12,488 nucleotides of DNA, taken from the NCBI GenBank assembly GCA_036796435.1, contig DAIRCY010000069.1:1-12488 (forward strand), in the 5' to 3' direction. The position numbers and the translations under genes were made by a program. The notes under the pieces were generated by a model. The model was given only the letters and a program-made list of their open reading frames with translations, was not told the origin of the DNA and ran no database searches. Of the stretch, positions 1-5,779 are shown piece after piece. How positions within the stretch are numbered: position 1 is the stretch's first letter; the number at the start of each line of letters is the position of its first letter. The DNA comes from JAJYVT01 sp036796435 (GTDB lineage: Bacteria > Actinomycetota > Acidimicrobiia > Acidimicrobiales > RAAP-2).

Positions 1-881
1 TCGGTGCCGACGTCCGCTGGTGGCTCCAGCACATGGTCCTCGAAGAGCCCATCGGTGGCCTCGAGGCGCTCCCCGGCTGGCACCGCTACCGCTCGCCGGC
101 CAACTGGAAGCTGATGGCCGAGAACTTCATCGGCGACAACTACCACTTCGTCCACACGCACACGTCGTGGATCCGGGTGATGAAGGACTTCTTCGAGCGC
201 GGGATCCACACCCCGATGACCACCTCCCCCCTCACCTGGCACGAGCGCACGTACGAGGTCACCGCCGGCTTCCGCCAGGGCGTGCCGCTCGGCCTTGGCG
301 CACTCCGGATGCACACCGAGGCGATCTACCAACGAGACCTCGAGAACGCCCGCCCGCTCGGCAAGGAGGCCGTCGAGTGGATTCGCCATCGCAACGATTT
401 GATGGCGAAGGCGCTCGCGGAGTACGAGCCGCGGCCCGACAGCTACGTGAACGGCCTGTTGTTCCCGAACCTCGGACTGCTCAGCATCTCGCCGATGATA
501 GGGAAGCACTTCCTCCTCTTCCACCCTCGGGGGCCGCTCGCGCACGAGACGTGGCAGTGGACGATGGTGGAGCGCGAGGCGCCCGAGGTGGTGAAGGAGA
601 TCGCCATCCAGCGCGTGTACCAGGGTCAGTACATGGCGGGCGTCATCGCACCCGACGACGTGGAGAACTTCGAGCGCATCGTGGAGGCCTCCGGCGCCCC
701 GCGCACCTGGCGCTACCCCATGAACTACGAGATCCACCTCGGCCACGACGAGGATGTGCTGTTGCATCTCCCCGGGAACTGCGGCGCGGAGCCCTCCGAG
801 GTGAACCAGCGGGAGTTCTACCGGGCGTGGCTCGATCTCATGGATCCGCCGGCAAGGACGCGCCTGGAGGAGGAGCACTGA
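1..881 (+). CDS. Aromatic ring-hydroxylating dioxygenase, alpha subunit (5'-truncated, C-terminal catalytic domain)
   Basis: This is the catalytic half of the large subunit of a Rieske non-haem iron oxygenase, which adds O2 to an aromatic ring to give a cis-dihydrodiol. The frame is open through base 1, so the N-terminal Rieske [2Fe-2S] domain lies outside the window; the first internal ATG (33) is not a real start. The mononuclear iron site is clear: an NWK..EN..D.YH motif near 105-161 gives His at 144-146 and His at 159-161, five residues apart as in naphthalene dioxygenase. The carboxylate ligand is one of two Asp codons at 654-659 in a PDDVENF context. The aspartate just before the first His (138-140), thought to bridge electron transfer between neighbouring subunits, is kept. 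The stop overlaps the next ATG (ATGA), so alpha and beta are translationally coupled. The family is certain; the substrate (biphenyl, phenylpropionate, benzoate-like or other) cannot be read from this part. Confidence 0.93.
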   Translation, partial: GADVRWWLQHMVLEEPIGGLEALPGWHRYRSPANWKLMAENFIGDNYHFVHTHTSWIRVMKDFFERGIHTPMTTSPLTWHERTYEVTAGFRQGVPLGLGALRMHTEAIYQRDLENARPLGKEAVEWIRHRNDLMAKALAEYEPRPDSYVNGLLFPNLGLLSISPMIGKHFLLFHPRGPLAHETWQWTMVEREAPEVVKEIAIQRVYQGQYMAGVIAPDDVENFERIVEASGAPRTWRYPMNYEIHLGHDEDVLLHLPGNCGAEPSEVNQREFYRAWLDLMDPPARTRLEEEH

Positions 882-1366
882 TGTTGAGCACCGAAGACCG
901 GATGGCGATCGAGCAACTGCTCTACCGGGAGGCCCACCTCCTCGACGAGCACCGCTTCAAGGAGTGGCTCGACCTCCTCACCGACGACGTCGAGTACCTG
1001 ATGCCGCTGACCGAGCACGTCCAGGGCAAGGTGGCGCCCGCGGGGCACCCGATCATCAAGGACGACAAGGCGACGCTCATGGCCCGCGTGGCGAAGGACG
1101 ACACCGGATTCTCGCACGTGGAGATCCCGGTGTCGATGACCTGCCACATGATCGGCAACGTCCTCATCGAAGAGGAGGTAGATGGCGAGGTGCAGGTGAA
1201 GAGCAGCTTCATCGTCCGCCAGGCACGCAAGCTGCGCGACGAGGCGTGGTGGGTCGGCCGCCGCGACGACCGCGTCCGCCGTGTCGACGAGGGGTGGCGG
1301 ATCTGTCGCCGCACGGTCCACCTCGACGCGACGGTCCTGCCCCGGGGGATCTCGATCTTCTTCTGA
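881..1366 (+). CDS. Aromatic ring-hydroxylating dioxygenase, beta subunit
   Basis: Small structural subunit of 161 residues with the SnoaL/NTF2-like fold. In this family it assembles with alpha as an alpha3-beta3 hexamer and helps shape the active site without binding metal. The N-terminus (IEQLLYREAHLLDE..F.EWLDLLTDDVEYLMP) and the terminal SIFF are characteristic of the family, as is the WRICRRTVHLDATVL stretch near the end. Length matches the usual 160-180. The ATG at 881 overlaps the alpha stop, and a purine-rich GGAGGAGGAG at 866-875 supplies the ribosome binding site from within the alpha gene. This strongly supports both the start and coupled translation. No ferredoxin or reductase gene follows, so the electron-transfer partners must lie upstream or elsewhere. 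Confidence 0.93.
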   Translation: MLSTEDRMAIEQLLYREAHLLDEHRFKEWLDLLTDDVEYLMPLTEHVQGKVAPAGHPIIKDDKATLMARVAKDDTGFSHVEIPVSMTCHMIGNVLIEEEVDGEVQVKSSFIVRQARKLRDEAWWVGRRDDRVRRVDEGWRICRRTVHLDATVLPRGISIFF

Positions 1367-1412
1367 TCCCGCCACCTTCGTCGCGCTACAACGCACGTTC
1401 GAACACCCAAAG

Positions 1413-1418
1413 AAGGAG
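1413..1418 (+). promoter_or_regulatory. Shine-Dalgarno site setting the SDR gene start
   Basis: AAGGAG lies 9 bases before the GTG at 1428. It decides against the longer open frame that begins at 1281 inside the beta-subunit gene. Confidence 0.8.
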
Positions 1419-1427
1419 AGGACACAA

Positions 1428-2501
1428 GTGAGTGAAGTTGCTGAGCAGCTGCGCCGGGCGCAGCGCGCCCACGTCGACGCGGCGGTCGAGCGGTTCGCCT
1501 CGTCGCTCCGAGGACGCGTGGCCGTCGTCACCGGAAGTGCCCGGGGCATCGGTCGGTCGATGGCCGACGGGCTCCTGCGGGCGGGAGCGTCCGTCGTGAC
1601 CTCCGACAAGAGCTGGGCCGGCTCGGAGGAGTACCGCAAGGCGCTCGATTCGGAGGAGCGGGCCATGACGCTCGACGCGGACATCACCGACGATGCGGCG
1701 CTCGACCGGATGTTCTCTGCGACCATGGAGCGTTTCGGGCGTGTCGACATCCTGGTTAACAACGCCGGCCTCGTCTCCGAAACGCTCTTCGCACCGCTCG
1801 GGCACGTGAAGCTCCTCGACACCAAGGACAGCGACTGGGAAGCGATGTTCAAGGTGAACGTGTTCGGCACCATCAAGGTGATCCGGCGGTTCATCGTCCC
1901 CATGCTCGAGGCCGGCAGCGGCAGCATCATGAACATCGTGAGCAGCGGCGTCCTCATGACCTCGAACGGCGGCGCCTACTTCGGGTCGCGGCCGTGGACC
2001 ACTGAGATGCCGTACCAGGCGACCAAGTCGGCCCTCACGAGCGCCACGTTCTACCTGGCGCAGGAGACGTTCAACGAAGGGATCGCGGTGAACGCGATCA
2101 TGCCTGGCCACACGCGTGCCTCATGGTTCGACGCGACCGCTCGGGCGTTCACCGAAAGCGGTGGCGGTGTCTACTTCATGCGCCCGCTCGTGTCCGAGCA
2201 CATGCTCCCGCTCGTGCTCTTCCTCGCGAGCCAGTCTGCCGAGAAGCCGCCGGTCACCGGCCGGCTGTTCCACACGCCGGACTGGAACTACGACCACGGC
2301 TACGGGGACTACCGCACGTGGTACGACCACGACGTCCCCGCCGAGGTCGAAGAGGGCTACCGGCGCCTCGAGGCGGTGGTGCCGAAGTACTGGCGCGCGG
2401 GCCTCGGGAGGGCCCCCTTCGACGCCGAGCGCGTCGCGTTCGCCGGGGCGATGGACAAGCTCGAGCTGCTCGCGCAGAGGGAGAACGGGGGAAAGTCGTG
2501 A
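1428..2501 (+). CDS. SDR-family NAD(P)-dependent dehydrogenase, extended form (probable dihydrodiol dehydrogenase)
   Basis: A 357-residue short-chain dehydrogenase, longer than the classical 250. After a 28-residue N-terminal helix-like lead comes the Rossmann motif TGSARGIG (residues 35-42), then NNAG (111-114), catalytic Ser172/Ser173, and the YQATK active site with Tyr196 and Lys200. About 23 residues separate Ser and Tyr instead of the usual 13 or so, so there is an insertion of about 10 residues rich in Gly and aromatic residues beside the active site. An extra C-terminal region of about 80 residues, rich in Tyr, Trp and Asp, follows the core. The start is GTG 1428, chosen because of AAGGAG at 1413-1418. 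It sits 61 bases after the dioxygenase beta gene, and its stop overlaps the GTG of the ridA-like gene. Inference: it oxidises the cis-dihydrodiol made by the dioxygenase to a catechol. Another alcohol oxidation in the same pathway is possible. Confidence 0.88.
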   Translation: MSEVAEQLRRAQRAHVDAAVERFASSLRGRVAVVTGSARGIGRSMADGLLRAGASVVTSDKSWAGSEEYRKALDSEERAMTLDADITDDAALDRMFSATMERFGRVDILVNNAGLVSETLFAPLGHVKLLDTKDSDWEAMFKVNVFGTIKVIRRFIVPMLEAGSGSIMNIVSSGVLMTSNGGAYFGSRPWTTEMPYQATKSALTSATFYLAQETFNEGIAVNAIMPGHTRASWFDATARAFTESGGGVYFMRPLVSEHMLPLVLFLASQSAEKPPVTGRLFHTPDWNYDHGYGDYRTWYDHDVPAEVEEGYRRLEAVVPKYWRAGLGRAPFDAERVAFAGAMDKLELLAQRENGGKS

Positions 2502-2921
2502 CCGTCGAAAGGCAGGCAGGACCAGCGGGCCGGAGCTTCAGCGGCTCACTGCGTGTAAAGGGGCCAGGGACGTGGGTCTACGTCTCGGGGAAGATGGGCA
2601 TCGACGGATCCGGCGCCGTCGTGCCCGGCGGGCTGCGCGGGCAGGCGAAGGCGGCGCTGGAAAAGGTCGCCGCCTCAGTTGAGGCTCGTGACCGAGGAGG
2701 TCTCGGGCAGGCCGTAGCCGGTGGAGGGGGGCGGCCTCGAGCACGTGGTCAAGCTCACCGCGTATCTCACGTCGCTCGAGGAGTACGAGATCTACAACGA
2801 CGTGCGCGGCGAGATCTTCGGCGCGACACTGCCCGCGAGCACGGCGATCGGCATCGCGGACCTGATCGTGGAGGGGGCGGTCATCGAGATCGACGGCGTC
2901 GCCTTCGTGCCCGACAGTTGA
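2498..2921 (+). pseudogene. RidA/YjgF-family protein, frameshifted
   Basis: RidA-family proteins are small trimers; the best known hydrolyse reactive enamine/imine intermediates, while others are 2-aminomuconate deaminases or have unknown roles. GTG 2498 overlaps the SDR stop. The frame reads a typical RidA N-terminal half (VYVSGKMGID, VVPGGLRGQAKAALEKVAASVEA) to about 2686. The C-terminal half (GGGLEHVVKLTAYLTSLEEY through IEIDGVAF) continues one frame over and stops at 2921. Removing one base from the G6 run at 2726-2731 restores a single frame, with about 11 extra residues before GGGLEHVV. An insertion whose length is not a multiple of three is an alternative. The arginine corresponding to E. 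coli RidA Arg105 is Ser (PASTAIGI where PARS is usual); the equivalent of Glu120 is kept. Even if intact, it would be unlikely to have standard imine deaminase activity. Confidence 0.8.
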
Positions 2922-2927
2922 GCAGCC

Positions 2928-2953
2928 GGCCGACGGTCGAGGAGACGTCGGCC
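2928..2953 (+). terminator. Possible terminator hairpin after the dioxygenase operon
   Basis: GGCCGACG (2928-2935) pairs perfectly with CGTCGGCC (2946-2953) across a 10-base loop, 6 bases after the ridA-like stop. No T-tract follows, so it is an intrinsic terminator only in the loose sense used for GC-rich actinobacteria. Confidence 0.4.
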
Positions 2954-3100
2954 CCGATCGACGAACGACGTGGGGCCGCGATCAGACGGACGTCGTACCC
3001 GGCGTCCGGACGGGGCGGAATCAAGTGGTGGTCGCAACACACGACGCAACAGGTGTGGTTGATGCCGAGAGGGGGAGCAATTCGGCCGGAGTTGACACAC

Positions 3101-3109
3101 TGCTAATCT
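3101..3109 (+). promoter_or_regulatory. Candidate extended -10 promoter for the membrane-protein pair
   Basis: TGCTAATCT fits an extended -10 (TGn then TAnnnT). It lies about 40 bases before the ATG at 3152, in the gap that separates this unit from the dioxygenase operon. A perfect TTGACA sits at 3092-3097, but only 6 bases from the -10, which is too close to act as its -35. The -35 position proper (3081-3086) is poor. This is a candidate only. Confidence 0.3.
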
Positions 3110-3151
3110 GCTCGATGGTCGAGCACAGGGACAATGCGAGTGGGTGGTCAG

Positions 3152-3928
3152 ATGAGCGCCGGGTTCTTGTTCGCCGCGGTTTTCCTCGCGTGCATCGTCG
3201 AGGCGGTCGAGGCACTGACGATCGTCCTGGCAGTCGGAGTGACCCGCGGGTGGCGGGCGCCCCTGTACGGCACCCTGCTCGCGCTGTTCGTCCTAGCCGG
3301 CGTCGTTGCCGGTCTCGGTCCAGCCCTCAAGCTCATCCCGCTCCACCTGATCCAGTTGATCGTCGGTGGGCTGCTGCTGGTGTTCGGTCTGCAGTGGCTT
3401 CGTAAGGCGATCCTGCGAGCGGTCGGCGCGAAAGCCAAGCACAATGAGGCGGCAATCTTCGCCGAGGAAGTCGGGCGCGCGTCGACCGTCGCCTCTGCAG
3501 GTGCTTTCGACACGTACTCCTTCCGGATCGCCTTCATGGGAGTCCTGCTAGAAGGCCTGGAAGTCGCATTCATCGTGCTGACTTTCGGCACGACGCAGGG
3601 CGACATTCCACTTGCCGCCATTGCGGCGGCGGCGGCGATCGTCGTCGTCGTGGGCGTCGGCCTCGCGGTGCGGGCCCCGCTCTCGAAGGTGCCGGAGAAC
3701 ACCTTGAAGTACGCCGTCGGCCTTCTGCTCACGACGTTCGGCACCTTTTGGGGAGCCGAGGGGGCGGGAGCACACTGGCCGGGGAATGATGGAGCCGTCC
3801 CCGTGCTGCTCGCCGTGGTAGCCGTCCTGTCCTTCGGGATCGTGTGGCTCCTGCGTCAGCGGGTTTCCGGTCCGAAGGATCAGCCGGCCACCGCCCCTTC
3901 GGTGGTCACGGAGGTGACGCTTTCGTGA
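3152..3928 (+). CDS. Duplicated polytopic membrane protein with paired ExxE motifs (COG4280-like, putative cation transporter)
   Basis: A 258-residue integral membrane protein with about six or seven hydrophobic helices. It is visibly an internal duplication. Helix 1 carries VEAVEALTIVLAVG (Glu17, Glu20) and a later helix carries LEGLEVAFIVLTFG (Glu134, Glu137). Each is followed, after two helices, by a matching segment (IVGGLLLVFGLQWLRKA and AVGLLLTTFGTFWGAEG). The two-times-three-helix plan with an acidic motif in the first helix of each half is the plan of the UPF0016/TMEM165 cation transporters (ExGD[KR]) and recalls the FTR1 iron permease REGLE motif. Here the motif is ExxE. I recall this as the uncharacterised COG4280 type, but could not check. 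The ATG at 3152 fits the membrane start; 3134 is an upstream alternative. The stop overlaps the GTG of the next gene. Metal or cation transport is inference. Confidence 0.75.
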   Translation: MSAGFLFAAVFLACIVEAVEALTIVLAVGVTRGWRAPLYGTLLALFVLAGVVAGLGPALKLIPLHLIQLIVGGLLLVFGLQWLRKAILRAVGAKAKHNEAAIFAEEVGRASTVASAGAFDTYSFRIAFMGVLLEGLEVAFIVLTFGTTQGDIPLAAIAAAAAIVVVVGVGLAVRAPLSKVPENTLKYAVGLLLTTFGTFWGAEGAGAHWPGNDGAVPVLLAVVAVLSFGIVWLLRQRVSGPKDQPATAPSVVTEVTLS

Positions 3929-4209
3929 TCCCCAAGTGGGTACGCGCGTTCGGGCTCTTCTGGTACGACTTCATCGTCGGCGATGACTGGCTTCTGGCCG
4001 TCGGGGTGATCGTGGGACTCGGGGTGACCGCCCTGCTCGCGCACGAGGTGACAGTGCCGAGCTGGTGGGTGCTCCCGGTCGCCGTGCTGGGGGTCGTCAC
4101 GATCTCGGTGCTGCGTGCGGGGTTCAAGGCGATGCGTCCCGCCCCGTCCGCCCCGCCTCCGGTACACACGACCGCGCTGAACGAGCAGCACCCGGCTCCC
4201 TCAGAGTAA
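3925..4209 (+). CDS. Small two-helix membrane protein, function unknown
   Basis: A 94-residue protein starting at GTG 3925, overlapping the stop of the ExxE membrane protein (GTGA) with GGAGG at 3910-3914, 10 bases upstream. It has a short amphipathic lead (IPKWVRAFGLFWYDFIVGDDW), two hydrophobic helices (LLAVGVIVGLGVTALLA and WWVLPVAVLGVVTISVL), then a basic turn and a Pro/Ala-rich hydrophilic tail. I recognise no family. Translational coupling to the polytopic protein suggests that the two form a complex. The tail after the second helix is probably cytoplasmic because of the Arg and Lys residues that flank it (positive-inside rule). Confidence 0.7.
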   Translation: MIPKWVRAFGLFWYDFIVGDDWLLAVGVIVGLGVTALLAHEVTVPSWWVLPVAVLGVVTISVLRAGFKAMRPAPSAPPPVHTTALNEQHPAPSE

Positions 4210-4603
4210 CGGCGCCCTCCGAGCGAGAGCGGTCCGCGGACGTGGCTGGGGGATTAGAAGTCCATCGCCACGGAAGGCAGTTCGCGCCTTACCAATGAGC
4301 GGACTTGTCGCTGGGGCGAGCGACATCCGCTCGGTCTACTTCGGCCGACGAGCGCGGTGTTGCGCCGATCTTTCATTGCATGGTGGAGGCGCGAGCTCGA
4401 CTAGATGGCGCAAGGCTCCGTCGACCCTCTGCACCGCGCCCCGCGCGTGTGCCGCGCCGGAAGGGTTTGCGGTGAGCCACTCCTTCCGCGACGTCCTGGC
4501 GCGACGCGCACCGTCGGTCAGCGACGCGGGGGCGCTACCGTTGTTCTCAGGCCAGGTCCTCGCAGGGGCAGCGGCCGCCCTTCACTGAAAGGTGACCGTC
4601 ACT
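4210..4603 (+). other. Gene-poor intergenic stretch (394 bases)
   Basis: I find no convincing gene. One open frame (4295-4588, 97 codons) has no ribosome binding site, matches no family I know, and its first 36 bases are the strong hairpin described separately. A smaller hairpin, AAGGC-AGTTCGC-GCCTT, sits at 4274-4290. TACCGT at 4536-4541 could be a -10 box (TAnnnT) for the amidase gene, but no -35 is visible. AAAGGTGA at 4588-4595 is the likely ribosome binding site for the amidase start at 4604. Confidence 0.5.
4297..4332 (+). other. Strong imperfect hairpin (14 bp stem)
   Basis: GAGCGGA (4297-4303) pairs with TCCGCTC (4326-4332), and TGTCGCT (4306-4312) pairs with AGCGACA (4319-4325). The only irregularity is a 2-base bulge (CT, 4304-4305), and the loop is GGGGCG. 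No T-tract follows. It is about 90 bases past the small membrane protein gene. It could be a terminator, an mRNA 3'-end stabiliser, a REP-like repeat unit or part of a structured RNA; the sequence alone does not decide. Confidence 0.6.
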
Positions 4604-5711
4604 GTGTCGACGTGGATCGTTCACACCCCATCCGGCTCCGGCCTTCGGGTCGCCGTGAAGGACCTCATCGATGTGGCGGGGCTTCCCACGACCGCCCGGG
4701 CACGCGGCGCCTCCCCGCGCCCCCGCCCCCGCCTCGGTCGATGCCGAGTGCCTGGCCGGCCTGCGTGCCGCCGAGGCAACCGGCGCGGCGTCCCTCGTCG
4801 GGAAGACCAATCTCCACGAGATCGCCCTCGGTATCACGGGGATCAATCCCTGGTTCGGCACGCCGACGAACCCCTTGGATGCGAGGCTCGTCCCGGGCGG
4901 CTCGTCGAGCGGCTCCGCAGTCGCCGTGGCCACCGACGATGCGGACGTGGCGTACGGCTCCGACACCGGCGGCTCCATCCGAATCCCGGCGGCGTGTTGC
5001 GGGATCGCCGGCTTGAAGACCACCTGGGGCCGCATCTCGACGGCAGGGGTCCGACCCCTGGCGCCGAGCTTCGACACGATCGGCCCGATGGCCCGCGACG
5101 TGGCCGGGCTCGTGGCCGGGATGGCGCTCCTCGAACCGGGATTCCGCGTCGAGACAGCCGAGATCCCCGGCACCGTCGGGCGGTTTCGAATTCCCGCGGC
5201 ACCGGCGGTCGACGCCGCGATCGACGCAGCCTTGTCGGCGGTGGAGGCGGACGTGACCGACGTCCGGCTCGACGGGTGGGACGCCGCCAGCAAGGCAGCG
5301 CTGTCTCGCCTCGTGGCTGAGGCCTTGGCCGGGAACCGCGACCTGCTCGCCTCCGGTGAGCTCGGCGAGGACGTCGCCGAGCGCCTTCGGGGTGGCGAAG
5401 CCGTCACCGCCGACGTCCTGGCCTCCGTCGATGCCACGGCGGCGGCGTGGGACGCCGAGCTTGGGGAGCTCTGGAAGAGGGCCGAGGTGCTGGCACTCCC
5501 CACCCTCCTCGACGTCCCGCCCCCGCTCGAGCGCGCACAGTTGATGATGAAGCTCCGCGTGACCCATCCCGTCAACCTCGCGGGGCTCCCCGCGGTCGCG
5601 CTTCCGGTCCCTGCGCGTCCCCTTCCCGCTTCGCTGCAACTCGTCGGTCCGAAGGGTTCGGAGGCGAGGCTCCTCCGCTGGGCCGCGCAGGGGGAGGCGG
5701 CGGGGGCGTGA
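4604..5711 (+). pseudogene. Amidase-signature family amidohydrolase, frameshifted near the N-terminus
   Basis: Amidase-signature enzymes (GatA, acylamidase and related) hydrolyse or transfer amide nitrogen with a Ser-cisSer-Lys triad. All three parts are visible: the Lys of VAVKDLIDVAG (AAG 4658-4660), the cis-Ser within PGGSSSGSA (4893-4916), and the nucleophile Ser of SDTGGSIRIPA (TCC 4974-4976). The first 40 or so residues and the remainder are in different frames. Removing one C from the runs at 4720-4724 or 4726-4730 joins them into one protein of about 368 residues. That is shorter than GatA (about 450-490), mainly at the N-terminus. The preferred start is GTG 4604, preceded by AAAGGTGA; GTG 4592 is an in-frame alternative. 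The intact part would otherwise be taken as starting at 4671, without the catalytic Lys. The substrate is unknown. The shift could be a sequencing error in homopolymers. Confidence 0.82.
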
Positions 5712-5734
5712 AGCCGGCCGTTCGACGGCCGGCT
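5712..5734. terminator. Bidirectional hairpin terminator between convergent genes
   Basis: AGCCGGCCG (5712-5720) and CGGCCGGCT (5726-5734) form a perfect 9-bp stem with a TTCGA loop, directly after the amidase stop and downstream of the minus-strand threonine ammonia-lyase gene. No strong T-tract lies on either side, which is common for actinobacterial terminators. Its place between two convergent genes supports the call. Confidence 0.65.
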
Positions 5735-5779
5735 CGGCGTTACGCCTACTGGTACTCGAAGTCGGGGACCTGAGGACGA

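Noticed and set aside
20..880. Alternative open frame upstream of, and fused to, the dioxygenase beta subunit
   Set aside because: This region encodes the alpha subunit in another frame with all iron ligands; the beta gene starts at ATG 881.
2680..2735. Programmed ribosomal frameshift in the ridA-like gene
   Set aside because: No slippery heptamer with a downstream structure could be defended, and the family has no such mechanism; an indel in a G run explains it more simply.
3092..3097. Perfect TTGACA taken as a -35 box
   Set aside because: The only good -10 (TAATCT, 3104-3109) is 6 bases away, and 17 bases downstream there is only ATGGTC; it cannot be a normal -35/-10 pair.
4250..4294. tRNA remnant or attachment site (GGATTAGAAGTCC followed by AAGGC-AGTTCGC-GCCTT and ACCA)
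   Set aside because: The second stem-loop does not have the TTCRA placement of a T-loop, the first stem is only 3 bp, and there is no acceptor or D-arm on either strand.
4295..4588. 97-codon open frame starting ATGAGCGGAC in the gap before the amidase gene
   Set aside because: No ribosome binding site, no family resemblance, and its first 36 bases are the two arms of a strong hairpin; the amino-acid composition looks like read-through of non-coding high-GC DNA.
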